A stretch of DNA of 64,000 bases from Clostridia bacterium (lineage in GTDB: Bacteria; Bacillota; Clostridia; Oscillospirales; Acutalibacteraceae), in contig JAFRJB010000079.1 in the NCBI GenBank assembly GCA_017432485.1, positions 1 through 64,000 on the forward strand, given 5' to 3'. Shown here in pieces: positions 36,225 through 45,029 of the stretch. The translations under genes and the position numbers were made by a program. Numbering within the stretch: the first letter of the stretch is position 1; each line of letters opens with the position of its first letter. The notes beneath the pieces were generated by a model. The model saw only the letters and a program-made list of their open reading frames with translations. It made no database searches and was not told the DNA's origin.

Positions 36225-36253
36225 TTGAACAAAACACGTCTTTATGGTACACT
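36225..36253 (+). promoter_or_regulatory. Promoter of the tetR-type gene
   Basis: TTGAAC (36225-36230) and TACACT (36248-36253) are 17 bases apart, directly after the exchanger stop codon, and end 17 bases before the regulator ATG, so the regulator can be made independently. Confidence 0.6.
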
Positions 36254-36270
36254 GTTAGAGAGGTGAAACC

Positions 36271-36816
36271 ATGGAGAAGATATATGACAAAACCAGAGAG
36301 CATCTGCTCGTAGCCGGCATACAGGAAATTGAAAAGCACGGGCTTTCGGAATTTTCACTCCGGCGCGTCGCCTCTGTGTGCGGTGTTTCCTGCGCTGCCC
36401 CTTACAAACACTTTAAAAATAAAGATGAGTTTGTACTGGAAATTATCAAGTATATCGGCGGCAGGTGGAAAATGCTTGAAGCACAGGTGATGAAGATTTT
36501 CGAGAACGACAAAGCCCGGCAAATCGAGGAACTTGCCGCTGCTTATGTAAAATTTTGGATTGCCAACCCGAACTTTCGCTCGATTTTGCTGCTTAACCCT
36601 CGCCAAATGGATGAAGCGCAAAAGCAGGCGCGCCGCGAGATTGACAGTAACCTCATCGCTCTCATTGAAGCCTACGACGACAGCGGCAAAGAAAAACGCG
36701 TTTATGAAATTCTCTCGCTTATTTACGGAGCGCTGCTGATGCTTGAAAGCGGGCAGCTGCAAAATGATGAAGCTTCTTTACAATTAATAAAAACCTCGAT
36801 ACGAGAAAGACTATAA
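36271..36816 (+). CDS. TetR/AcrR family transcriptional regulator
   Basis: The 181-residue protein has the TetR DNA-binding helix-turn-helix at residues 10-55: LVAGIQEIEKHGLSEFSLRRVASVCGVSCAAPYKHFKNKDEFVLEII. The C-terminal ligand domain is not recognisable. The neighbouring palindrome at 35077 makes the exchanger gene a likely target. AGAGGTG is six bases from the ATG. Confidence 0.9.
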   Translation: MEKIYDKTREHLLVAGIQEIEKHGLSEFSLRRVASVCGVSCAAPYKHFKNKDEFVLEIIKYIGGRWKMLEAQVMKIFENDKARQIEELAAAYVKFWIANPNFRSILLLNPRQMDEAQKQARREIDSNLIALIEAYDDSGKEKRVYEILSLIYGALLMLESGQLQNDEASLQLIKTSIRERL

Positions 36817-36842
36817 AAAGAAACGAAGAAAAGGTGACGGAT

Positions 36843-37382
36843 ATGAAAAGAATATTTTGCATTTTACTTGCAGCACTTTTACTGCTTAGCTTTGCCGCTT
36901 GTTCCAAAAATAAGAACAAAGACAAAACGACCACTGCGACAACTACTGCCGCAACGAGCACAACCCAAAAGCAAACAAGCCAAGCGACTACCGCAAAAGA
37001 AGGCACCACTGCCAAAAAAACAGATATTTCTTATATCTACAAAGGCTTTTGGTACAAAAACGAATCAAATAAAGTAGTTGTTTTGCAGTTTAGTAAGGAT
37101 GGCAAGGTAACTGTCAACCTCTACCGCCGCAACAGTTTAGCCGATGGTGCCGATGCTCCCGACAGTACCTCCAAGGGAAGCTTCCAAGATAATGGCGACG
37201 GTACACTGCGCGTATTTCTCGACAGCGAGCAGCAGGATACCTTTGATGTTTACAAAGTCAGTGCCGACGGCACACTCATTTGCCAAAACGATGACCCGGA
37301 AGGCAGCAGCACCATTCAACTGCAGCACTTTGATACACTTGACAGCGACAACGCCGCTACCGTGTTGTTTGGCGATAATTAA
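36843..37382 (+). CDS. Putative lipoprotein
   Basis: The ATG at 36843 is chosen (MKRIFCILLAALLLLSFAACSKN), with AAGGTG six bases before it; a GTG at 36834 overlaps that signal. The lipobox is SFAAC, so Cys would be lipidated. A Thr-rich linker (KTTTATTTAATSTTQKQ) follows, then about 120 residues with a beta-rich look (YKGFWYKNESNKVVVLQFSKDGKV). Not recognised beyond that; resembles clostridial lipoproteins of unknown role. Confidence 0.72.
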   Translation: MKRIFCILLAALLLLSFAACSKNKNKDKTTTATTTAATSTTQKQTSQATTAKEGTTAKKTDISYIYKGFWYKNESNKVVVLQFSKDGKVTVNLYRRNSLADGADAPDSTSKGSFQDNGDGTLRVFLDSEQQDTFDVYKVSADGTLICQNDDPEGSSTIQLQHFDTLDSDNAATVLFGDN

Positions 37383-37412
37383 AAAGGAACGAGCATGGCG
37401 TGCAGTGGATGA

Positions 37413-37445
37413 AACTGAACTCTGAAAACTGAAAACTGAAAACCG
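37413..37445. repeat. Heptad array (copy I)
   Basis: Four ACTGAAN heptamers in tandem (ACTGAAC, TCTGAAA, ACTGAAA, ACTGAAA) lie between the lipoprotein gene and a terminator. They have the same flavour as the arrays at 548, 968 and 40982. Confidence 0.75.
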
Positions 37446-37491
37446 CAAAAAAAGAACTGTCTCAACATTTCGTTGAGACAGTTCTTTTTTT
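37446..37491. terminator. Bidirectional terminator between lipoprotein and ftsZ
   Basis: AGAACTGTCTCAAC (37453-37466) pairs with GTTGAGACAGTTCT (37472-37485), loop ATTTC, flanked by A and T runs on both sides. It ends the convergent lipoprotein and ftsZ transcripts. Confidence 0.92.
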
Positions 37492-37497
37492 GCTAAA

Positions 37498-38631
37498 TTA
37501 TTTGGAGCCCCAAAGGTCCATCATATCCAAGAACTCGCCGCCGCTATTGCTGCTACTGCTGCTTTCTTTCTTGGAGGGTTTGGAGAAGATGTCATCATCA
37601 TCGCCAAAACCGAAGCCGGTATCCTTTTTATCGCTTGCGCGCGGTTTTGCCGGTGCTTTGAACTCACCGTTTTCATCAAAACCGAAGCCGGTAGCAACGA
37701 CAGTAATGATGATTTCGTCTTCAAGCGAATCATCGAAGCAAGCACCCCAAATGATGTTTGCATCCGGATGCGCCGCATTGGCAATCATCTGAGAAGCGTT
37801 GTCAACTTCATCCAAACCGATGTCGGGCGAAGCGGTGATGTTGATAATCACGCCGGTCGCGCCGTCAATGGTGGTTTCAAGCAGCGGGCTGGTGACAGCT
37901 GCCTTTGCAGCTGCTTCCGCTTTATCTTTACCCTTGGCTCTGCCAACACCCATATGTGCATAGCCGGCGCCGCGCATAACAGCGGTCACATCGGCAAAGT
38001 CAAGGTTGACAAGACCGGGCACTTTAATCAAATCGGAAATAGATTGCACACCCTGGCGCAGGACATCATCTGCAATATTAAAGGCATTGAGAAGGGTAAT
38101 CTTTTCTTCGGTGACTTCCTTCAATCTGTCATTCGGGATCACCATAATGCAGTCAACGCTCTTTTTGAGCTCTTCAATACCTGCAAGAGCCTGTTCCATT
38201 CTTCTCTTGCCTTCAAAACCAAAGGGCTTTGTGACAATCGCAACGGTAAGAATGCCGAGGTCTTTGGCAATTTGCGCCACAATCGGTGCTGCACCGGTAC
38301 CGGTGCCGCCGCCCATACCTGCGGTAATGAAGAGCATATCGGTACCCTGCAAGGCTTCTTCGATATCGGTTCTGCTCTCTTCAGCAGCTCTTTGACCGAT
38401 TTCGGGCTTTGCGCCTGCACCGTTACCTCTGGAAATTTTATCTCCGATTTGGAGTTTATATGTAGCCTGTGAGTTTGCCAGAGCTGTGCGGTCGGTATTA
38501 ATCGCAATAAACTCTACACCCAACAGATTGCTCTTAATCATTCTGTTAACAGCGTTGCCGCCGCCACCGCCGACACCGATTACTCTTATCTGCTCACCGG
38601 CAACAACATCATTATCAAGTTCAAAAGCCAT
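37498..38631 (-). CDS. ftsZ: Cell division protein FtsZ
   Basis: The 377-residue tubulin homologue has [24 protein letters not shown], the GTP-binding loop GGGTGTG and NLDFADV. ATG 38631 is the start, eight bases from GGAGG; an upstream TTG overlaps that signal. The C-terminus is unusual: after an acidic and serine-rich linker it ends [14 protein letters not shown] and not with the common DIP.FLR peptide that binds FtsA and other tethers. ftsA is not in the cluster. Confidence 0.97.
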   Translation of the reverse strand: MAFELDNDVVAGEQIRVIGVGGGGGNAVNRMIKSNLLGVEFIAINTDRTALANSQATYKLQIGDKISRGNGAGAKPEIGQRAAEESRTDIEEALQGTDMLFITAGMGGGTGTGAAPIVAQIAKDLGILTVAIVTKPFGFEGKRRMEQALAGIEELKKSVDCIMVIPNDRLKEVTEEKITLLNAFNIADDVLRQGVQSISDLIKVPGLVNLDFADVTAVMRGAGYAHMGVGRAKGKDKAEAAAKAAVTSPLLETTIDGATGVIINITASPDIGLDEVDNASQMIANAAHPDANIIWGACFDDSLEDEIIITVVATGFGFDENGEFKAPAKPRASDKKDTGFGFGDDDDIFSKPSKKESSSSSNSGGEFLDMMDLWGSK

Positions 38632-38709
38632 TTTTTCTTCCTCCAATACACTATTTTGCTATAGAAACATTCCTGTAACATTCCTCTAGACATAGTTATT
38701 TATAATAGC

Positions 38710-38738
38710 AATATACCATATATATGTTTTTTAATCAA
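38710..38738 (-). promoter_or_regulatory. Possible ftsZ promoter
   Basis: Minus-strand TTGATT (38733-38738) and TATATT (38710-38715) with a 17-base spacer, within the 138-base gap between ftsQ and ftsZ. The long gap in an otherwise tight cluster supports separate expression of ftsZ. Confidence 0.5.
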
Positions 38739-38769
38739 GCATTTACCGAAAATAAAGGTTACAATTAGG

Positions 38770-39843
38770 TTACGAATTCGGGTTAAAATAGGCTTGTCTT
38801 GTTTGATCTGCCTGCTTAACATTGACCGTGCCTTTTGCCTTTTCATTTTCCTTAAGCGCATCTTCAATCGCCTTGGCGGCAATCTTGCACTTGTAATCGA
38901 GCGCGTTTGCCTGCCCGATTTGCACGGTAATGGCATTGTTATAGACCACTTCAATATCCACCGTGCTCTTAACATTAATACTTGTCACATCTTCCATGCC
39001 GTTATCGGCGAACACTGCTTTAATGGTCTTAACCAAATCCCCTTTTTCGGGCTCTTTAAACTTGGCTTTTTCGCCCATATCCGCCCCGACAATGCCGACA
39101 CCTTCTATAATTGCGGCGCCTTTGGCGGGCTTGTCCGCCACCTCGAGCAGTTTCAAATCCGCATCGGTCAATATGTATTTGGTGGTGTTTTTGTTTGAAG
39201 ATTTAAAAGCGAACTGCGCCGTAGACTCTTTGACACAGATTACCAGCACATCCGGCAGCTCGTGTTTGAGGGTAACGCTTTTAATATAGGGCAGCTGCTT
39301 GTCTAACTTTGACTGTACCGACAGCGCGGTCGGCGCAAACAGATTGTCGCCTAATTCCACGCCGGAAGCTTCCACAACTTGCGCCGCGGTGTATTTTTTA
39401 CTGCCGGTTACCTTAATTTCACCGACTTTAAAAAAGATAAAAATACTCAGCACAATGCCGATAATAAACACCGCCGAAGCAATCAACGCGCGCAGCATCA
39501 CACTGTTTCTGTTTCTGCGCTTGGCGCGCTCAATGCGCTCTTGCTCTTTTTCGCTGTAAGAAGTGTAGCCCCGGCGCGCCTGCTTGGCAGCTTGTGAGGA
39601 TGCCTGAACGGATTTATACTTTTTCTTTTTCTTTTTTGCGGGCGCCGCTGCTGCCTTATTCTGTTGTGCTTTTTCTTCTCTGTAGCGCTGCTCGAGCTCG
39701 GAGGTTTCTTTTTTTGCCTTCTTCTCACCCTCGGGCTTGAGATGGTACACTTCACTCTCGGCAGGTCGGGGGTAGGAAGCGTAGGTGTTTCCCTTCTTCC
39801 CTGCCGGTCTGGATCGCCAGCGCTTGACCTTTTTATTTGCCAT
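38770..39843 (-). CDS. ftsQ: Cell division protein FtsQ/DivIB
   Basis: The 357-residue protein has a long Lys/Ala/Glu-rich cytosolic N-terminus (about 115 residues, with KKKKKKYKS), one membrane span (ALIASAVFIIGIVLSIFIFF) and a POTRA domain (VGEIKVTGSKKYTAAQVVEASGVELGDNLF) followed by LPYIKSVTLKHELPDVLVI. It belongs to the FtsQLB subcomplex. It begins two bases after the murG stop. FtsQ in this lineage is poorly conserved after POTRA. Confidence 0.9.
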   Translation of the reverse strand: MANKKVKRWRSRPAGKKGNTYASYPRPAESEVYHLKPEGEKKAKKETSELEQRYREEKAQQNKAAAAPAKKKKKKYKSVQASSQAAKQARRGYTSYSEKEQERIERAKRRNRNSVMLRALIASAVFIIGIVLSIFIFFKVGEIKVTGSKKYTAAQVVEASGVELGDNLFAPTALSVQSKLDKQLPYIKSVTLKHELPDVLVICVKESTAQFAFKSSNKNTTKYILTDADLKLLEVADKPAKGAAIIEGVGIVGADMGEKAKFKEPEKGDLVKTIKAVFADNGMEDVTSINVKSTVDIEVVYNNAITVQIGQANALDYKCKIAAKAIEDALKENEKAKGTVNVKQADQTRQAYFNPNS

Positions 39844-39845
39844 GC

Positions 39846-40961
39846 TTACTTCACCAATGAAAGGATAATCTCGGCAATCTTTTCATTTGCATTCAAAATT
39901 GCCATTTTCTTTGCATTTTCTCCCAATGCCAACAATTTTTCTTTATCGCTCATAAGCGCATCGACCTTTTCGATTAAGGTCCGGGCGCTCAAATCTTTCT
40001 GCTCAATAATTTCCGCCGCGCCTCTGTTGACGAGTGCCATCGCGTTGTGAAACTGATGGTTTTCCGCCACATAGGGGCTGGGGATTAAGATAGAAGCTTT
40101 GCCTGCCGCCTGGATTTCGCTCAAAGAGCTTGCACCGGCTCTGCCGATGACCAAATCCGCCGCTGCCAGGCATCTGTCCATATCATCAATATAATCGCGC
40201 ACCATAATGTGCGATTCGGTCTCGAGGTCTACGCCGTCTTCTTTGAGTTTATCATAAACAAAGGCACCATATTGCCCCACGGCGTGAATGTGGTAGTATG
40301 GCGCTTCTTTGTGGTGCGCCGCAATTAAGCCTTCAACTGCTTCATTAATCGCATCGGCGCCGAGGCTGCCGCCGGTGGAAAGAATGAGCGGTCTGTCATC
40401 GAGCCCCAACTCTTCTCTTGCCTTGCTGCGGTCAGCTCTTAAAATCTCGCTTCTGACCGGCAAGCCGGTAATTTCGCACCTGCCTTTGATTTCCATATTC
40501 TTTTTGGCATCTTCATTTGTCAACATCACGGCATCACAGCGCTTGGCAAGCGTTTTGTTGGTGATACCGGGGTAAGCATTCTGCTCGTGAATAGCAGTGG
40601 GAATACCCATTTTTGCCGCCATACGAATCACAGGACCGCTGACATAGCCGCCAAACCCGACTGCAACATCGGGCGCAAAGGCTTTGAGAATTTTCTTTGC
40701 TTCCGAAGAGGAGCGCAGAGTCAAATAGGCAGTTCTGATATTATGCTTAATTCCTGCCAAATTCAAGCTTCTTTTAAAGCCTGTAATTTCAATCGTCTTA
40801 AAGTCAAACCCTGCCGCAGGCACAAGCCTTGCCTCCATTTTTTCGGCAGTTCCCACAAACAGGATTTCGGCATCCGGGTGATGCTCTCTGATATAACCGG
40901 CAGCTGCCAGCGCGGGGTTAATATGCCCTGCCGTGCCGCCTGTTGCAAATAATATTTTCAT
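39846..40961 (-). CDS. murG: UDP-GlcNAc:lipid I N-acetylglucosaminyltransferase MurG
   Basis: The 371-residue GT28 enzyme begins MKILFATGGTAGHINPALAAA and has GFGGYVSGPVIRMAAK, HEQNAYPG, STGGSLGAD and GRAGASSLSEI with PSPYVAENHQ. It converts lipid I to lipid II. ATG 40961 follows GGGAGG; a TTG 15 bases upstream overlaps this signal and is rejected. Confidence 0.97.
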   Translation of the reverse strand: MKILFATGGTAGHINPALAAAGYIREHHPDAEILFVGTAEKMEARLVPAAGFDFKTIEITGFKRSLNLAGIKHNIRTAYLTLRSSSEAKKILKAFAPDVAVGFGGYVSGPVIRMAAKMGIPTAIHEQNAYPGITNKTLAKRCDAVMLTNEDAKKNMEIKGRCEITGLPVRSEILRADRSKAREELGLDDRPLILSTGGSLGADAINEAVEGLIAAHHKEAPYYHIHAVGQYGAFVYDKLKEDGVDLETESHIMVRDYIDDMDRCLAAADLVIGRAGASSLSEIQAAGKASILIPSPYVAENHQFHNAMALVNRGAAEIIEQKDLSARTLIEKVDALMSDKEKLLALGENAKKMAILNANEKIAEIILSLVK

Positions 40962-40981
40962 CTCAAATCCTCCCAAACAAT

Positions 40982-41035
40982 CTAAACACTAAACACTGAA
41001 AACTGAAAACCGATATAGCCGCTCGCGGCTATATC
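40982..41035. repeat. Heptad array plus palindrome at the ftsW end (copy J)
   Basis: GATATAGCCGC and GCGGCTATATC (41012-41035) form an 11-base stem with a TC loop; the ATA TAG of the ftsW end is in one arm. Next to it are four heptamers of CACTAAA/CACTGAAA type (40984-41010). The unit sits between ftsW and murG inside the dcw operon. Confidence 0.82.
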
Positions 41036-42261
41036 TTTTCCATCCTCGCTGTTCTCGAAACGGAAAGCACAACTCCCATCTCCAGCAGTAACATCAGCAG
41101 TGATGTACCTCCGTAGGAGAAAAACGGCAGTGAAATACCGGTGTTGGGAATGGTGTCCGTCACCACAGCCACATTGAGGATGACCTGTATGCCGACTTGG
41201 AACACAATGCCCATTGTCAACAGCGAAGCGTAGTTATTCTTCGCGCTCTTGGCAATCATTACACCTCTGCCGATAAGCAGGCAGAAGGTAAACAGAATTA
41301 AAATTGCGCCCACAAAACCGAGCTCTTCGCACACAATCGCAAAAATAAAGTCATTTTGCGGTTCGGAAACATACAGGTATTTCTGCATTGACTGCCCGAG
41401 CCCGGAGCCGAGCAAACCGCCCGAACCGATAGCATACAGTGAGTTGTTGGTCTGCCACCTGGCGCCCAGCGGGTCATAGTCTTTATCTAACCAGGATTTG
41501 ACACGAATGAAAGCGTGCTCATTGATTCCCGGGTTCTTGTAAATAATGAAAATCAGAAACGCCAATACCGCAACACCCACAATCACAATCGCAGGTGCCG
41601 CAATCTTATGCTTGTTCCAGATGCCGCCTGCATAGAGCATACATAAGCCGATAGCAAAAATCAGAATGGTACCCGACAAGTGCTTTTCGAGCATCAGCAT
41701 GACCACAAACAGCGCAATCACACTTCCCAAGAGTGCAATAAATTTAAACTCATTCATTCTATCGGGATGCAGGGCGATAAAATGCGCGAGCACCGCAATA
41801 ATAGTAAACTTTGCAATCTCCGAAGGCTGAATGGTGAACATACCCAGGTTAATCCAGCGGTAAACGCCGTCAACCGGCGGCAATAAGCGCACAATAATCA
41901 ACAGCGCAATGGTCACAATCAACAGCGGTAAGGTCAGCTTTCTGATCAGCTTATAGTCGATTGCCGATACAATGAACATACCCGCCACACCGGCAACGGC
42001 AAAAATGAGCTGACGCTTGATGTAATAGAGGCTGTCGTGGCTTGCCGTATTGTAGAGCGCCGAAACAAACGATGCCGAAAACATCATAATCAGCCCGACG
42101 GTCAGCAGCGCAATCACCAAGATAAAAAACGGCATATCCATTCTGCCTTTTTTGGCGTAAGGGAACAATTCCTTAAACCTGCCGGTAGAAAGCTTGGTTT
42201 TCGGTGCCTTCTCACGCTTGGGGCGCGGTAAAGCTTTACGATTTTTGAGTGTTTTTTCCAA
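41029..42261 (-). CDS. ftsW: Lipid II polymerase FtsW (SEDS family)
   Basis: The 410-residue SEDS protein has a Lys/Arg-rich N-terminal tail and ten hydrophobic spans, with GVYRWINLGMFTIQPSEIAKF, a VKSWLDKDYDPLGARWQTNNSLYAIGSGGLLGSGLGQS loop and the C-terminal TGISLPFFSYGGTSLL. It is the septal glycosyltransferase, acting with the SpoVD/PBP2-like protein in this cluster. SpoVE or RodA are alternatives but the dcw location favours FtsW. Its stop lies in a palindrome. Confidence 0.92.
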   Translation of the reverse strand: MEKTLKNRKALPRPKREKAPKTKLSTGRFKELFPYAKKGRMDMPFFILVIALLTVGLIMMFSASFVSALYNTASHDSLYYIKRQLIFAVAGVAGMFIVSAIDYKLIRKLTLPLLIVTIALLIIVRLLPPVDGVYRWINLGMFTIQPSEIAKFTIIAVLAHFIALHPDRMNEFKFIALLGSVIALFVVMLMLEKHLSGTILIFAIGLCMLYAGGIWNKHKIAAPAIVIVGVAVLAFLIFIIYKNPGINEHAFIRVKSWLDKDYDPLGARWQTNNSLYAIGSGGLLGSGLGQSMQKYLYVSEPQNDFIFAIVCEELGFVGAILILFTFCLLIGRGVMIAKSAKNNYASLLTMGIVFQVGIQVILNVAVVTDTIPNTGISLPFFSYGGTSLLMLLLEMGVVLSVSRTARMEKI

Positions 42262-42271
42262 AATATACCAC

Positions 42272-43378
42272 CTAATTCAGTCTTGAAAAAATGCCGAAAT
42301 ACACGATTGCAATGCCGATAACCGAAACGATAACGGAGACCGCGGAAAATACGGCAACGATTTTATTCTCTTTCCACCCGCTCAATTCAAAGTGATGGTG
42401 GATGGGGGTCATTTTAAAGATTCTTCTGCCGACAATATTGCCGTTTTCATCTTTATCTTTATAAATCTTTTTTGTCAGTTTGTAATAGCCGACCTGCAGC
42501 ATCACCGAGCCGGTTTCGCACACATACACAATACCCATAATCAAAATGATGTACGGTACATGCAGGGCAAATGCCATTGCCATCACCGCGCCGCCCAAAA
42601 ACAGCGAGCCGGTATCGCCCATAAAGACTTTTGCGGGGTAGTGGTTCCAGATCAAATAGCCGGCGCAAGCGCCTGCAATCGCCGCCGCGAAAATGGAAAC
42701 GCCTGCAAACTTGTGCAAAACGGAAATGACCAGGAAGCCGATGGAAACCACCGTTGTCACCGAACCGCACAGTCCGTCAATACCATCGGTGAGGTTAACG
42801 GCATTGGAAAAACCGTAAATTAAGAAAATGCCGCCAAGCCAGAAAAGAAGACCGCCCCAAATACTGTTACCAAGTTCGACCACCATATGCTTACCGGAAG
42901 CAAACGGCAAATAAAACCAGGTGTTTTTGCTTATATATAAACTGAGCAAATAACCGAAGCCGATAATCACCTGCCCTAAGGTTTTTTGCATCGGGGTTAA
43001 GCCTTCGTTTCTCTTTTTGACCACGGAAATGTAGTCATCCGCAAAGCCGATCACGCCTTGCCCGAGCGCCAGGAACAGTCCGGCAAAGACAAGCACCTTG
43101 GAGTTACTGCCGAAATTATTGACACCGTCACCCAAGTCGCCTTTTGTAAGCACAAAAATCAAAACAGTGATAAGAAACGCCGCAACCGAGCCGATGATAA
43201 ACATAATGCCGCCCATGGTCGGGGTGCCTTGCTTTTTCTTGTGCCAGGAAGGACCGATATCCAAAATGGTTTGACCGTATTTCAGTTTGTGCAGCCACGG
43301 AATAATCCATTTGCCCGAAACTGCCGAAATCGCAAATGCCAGTGCGAGTGAAATCGCGATTGCTACCCAATTACTCAT
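42272..43378 (-). CDS. mraY: Phospho-MurNAc-pentapeptide transferase MraY
   Basis: The 368-residue protein (start ATG 43378, MSNWVAIAIS) shows KKQGTPTMGGIMF, the catalytic FADDYISVVKKRN..LTP.QK and NLTDGIDGL, and ends TPIHHHFELSGWKENKI. It makes lipid I from UDP-MurNAc-pentapeptide and undecaprenyl phosphate. It overlaps the murF end by eight bases, with AGGAAGG in the murF codons. Confidence 0.97.
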   Translation of the reverse strand: MSNWVAIAISLALAFAISAVSGKWIIPWLHKLKYGQTILDIGPSWHKKKQGTPTMGGIMFIIGSVAAFLITVLIFVLTKGDLGDGVNNFGSNSKVLVFAGLFLALGQGVIGFADDYISVVKKRNEGLTPMQKTLGQVIIGFGYLLSLYISKNTWFYLPFASGKHMVVELGNSIWGGLLFWLGGIFLIYGFSNAVNLTDGIDGLCGSVTTVVSIGFLVISVLHKFAGVSIFAAAIAGACAGYLIWNHYPAKVFMGDTGSLFLGGAVMAMAFALHVPYIILIMGIVYVCETGSVMLQVGYYKLTKKIYKDKDENGNIVGRRIFKMTPIHHHFELSGWKENKIVAVFSAVSVIVSVIGIAIVYFGIFSRLN

Positions 43379-44738
43379 GTTTGATACCCTTCCTCTCATA
43401 CAAAGCGTTAATTGTTTCTTCTAAGTGCATGCCGTTACTGCCTTTGAATAACAGCACGCTGTCATCTTCTGCGCAGGCACTGACTGCTTCCAATAATGCC
43501 TGCTTATCTTCAAAAAATTCTGTCTGCGGCACGCCGCCCTCTTTTGCCTTCTCGCAGTAGAAGCGCGCCTGATCGCCGTAAGCGAGCACTGCATCTATTT
43601 TTTGCCGGGCGCAAAATTCACCGACCTCTTCGTGCAGGCGCTGTGCATAGTCACCGAGCTCAAGCATATCCGCCAACACGGCGATTTTCTTTTTGGCGTT
43701 CATCTGTGCCAAGGTTTCGATTGCCGCGCGCATCGAGTCGGTAGAAGCGTTGTAACAATCTTCAATGACGGTAAAATCGCTGCATTTGACAATCTTTTGG
43801 CGCCTGCCTGCAGGTTCATATTCCGCAAGTTTTTGCGCAACCTTTTTGGCATCAATGCCGCTCAACACGGCAACACCGAAAGCACACAGCGCATTGAGCA
43901 CATTGTGGTTACCCACTGCAGGGATGTGTACCTCTTGCCTGCCGCCGCTGTAAACGATGGTAAAATCGGTACTCTCTGTTGTGCGGCGAATATCCTGCGC
44001 CCGAAAGTCGGCGCCGGGGTTTTCAATCCCGAAGTAGTACACCGGTCTGCCTTCGACTTTAACCGTTGCCAATTTGTCGTTATCGGCATTGAGTAGAAGC
44101 GGTGCATCGGGCTGCATCCCATCGAGTATTTCGAGCTTTGCTTTTAAAATGCCGTCACGCGAGCCCAAATTCTCAATATGGGAAACACCGATATTGGTGA
44201 TCACACCCATCGTCGGTCTGCTGCGCAGCACTAAGTTGTGGATTTCTCCGAAATGGTTCATTCCCATTTCAATAACCGCCGCTTCATAACTGCTGTCTAA
44301 GCGTAACAGCGTTGCCGGCATACCGATATCGTTGTTGAAGTTTCCTTCTGTTTTAAGCGTTTTAAACTTAGCGCTGAGTGCCAAAGCAATAAACTCTTTT
44401 GTGGTCGTTTTACCCACACTGCCGGTGATGCCCACCAGCGGGATAGAAAACAGCGAGCGATAATAGCCTGCAATATCCAAGTAAGCGGTGCGCGTGTCTT
44501 CCACATAGAGCACCGGAGCGCTGCATGTCACCTTCTTGTGGCAAATGAGTGCCGCCGCGCCCTGCTCTGCCGCCTGCGCGGCAAAATCGTGAGCATCAAA
44601 GCGCTCGCCCTCAAAGGCGATAAACAAACAGCCTTTTTCTATTTTTCTGGTGTCGGTGCAAATGCTACTGATGGGGATATCCGCATCACACTTAGCGCCG
44701 ACCACCTCTGCAATCTTTTTTAAACGAAGTTCTTCCAA
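43371..44738 (-). CDS. murF: UDP-MurNAc-tripeptide:D-Ala-D-Ala ligase MurF
   Basis: The 455-residue Mur ligase has ISSICTDTRKIEKGCLFIAFEGERFDAHDF, the P-loop GITGSVGKTTTKEF and the second-domain MGMNHFGEIHNL, and IEDCYNASTDSM. It adds D-Ala-D-Ala. The start is TTG at 44738 after GAGAGGAG. Upstream, 284 bases separate it from murE, almost all taken by an inverted-repeat element. Confidence 0.96.
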   Translation of the reverse strand: MEELRLKKIAEVVGAKCDADIPISSICTDTRKIEKGCLFIAFEGERFDAHDFAAQAAEQGAAALICHKKVTCSAPVLYVEDTRTAYLDIAGYYRSLFSIPLVGITGSVGKTTTKEFIALALSAKFKTLKTEGNFNNDIGMPATLLRLDSSYEAAVIEMGMNHFGEIHNLVLRSRPTMGVITNIGVSHIENLGSRDGILKAKLEILDGMQPDAPLLLNADNDKLATVKVEGRPVYYFGIENPGADFRAQDIRRTTESTDFTIVYSGGRQEVHIPAVGNHNVLNALCAFGVAVLSGIDAKKVAQKLAEYEPAGRRQKIVKCSDFTVIEDCYNASTDSMRAAIETLAQMNAKKKIAVLADMLELGDYAQRLHEEVGEFCARQKIDAVLAYGDQARFYCEKAKEGGVPQTEFFEDKQALLEAVSACAEDDSVLLFKGSNGMHLEETINALYERKGIKHE

Positions 44739-44752
44739 TTAGATCTCCTCTC

Positions 44753-45029
44753 AGGGTAAAAGGAGCCGAGCCTTAACAGCCTCTCCCTCGCCCTTTTTGA
44801 CTAATTTATCCGGTTTTTCGTTGATTGGCGCCAGCCAATCTGCCTCAATATCGAAGAAATTATCACAAAAATTTCTTCGCGAGAGGTGCTTCACAGTTTT
44901 GGTCAGCTTATTTTTTTTAAAGATAAGGCAAAGCAGCGAAGGAATGCATCCGCATTGCGAGATGCTTTAACGCAATATTTGGGAAAAAGAAGCGACCAAA
45001 ACCTATTATGGTTCGACTCCTTTTACCCT
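44753..45029. mobile_element. 277-bp MITE-like element between murE and murF
   Basis: AGGGTAAAAGGAGCCGA (44753-44769) and TCGACTCCTTTTACCCT (45013-45029) are terminal inverted repeats with one mismatch. Inside are TTTTGGTC/GACCAAAA near the ends of the inner part, the hairpin CGAAGAAATT/AATTTCTTCG (about 44853-44880) and GATTGGCGCCAGCCAATC (about 44823-44840). No gene is seen. The right repeat supplies the final Gly codon and the TAA stop of murE. Confidence 0.8.
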
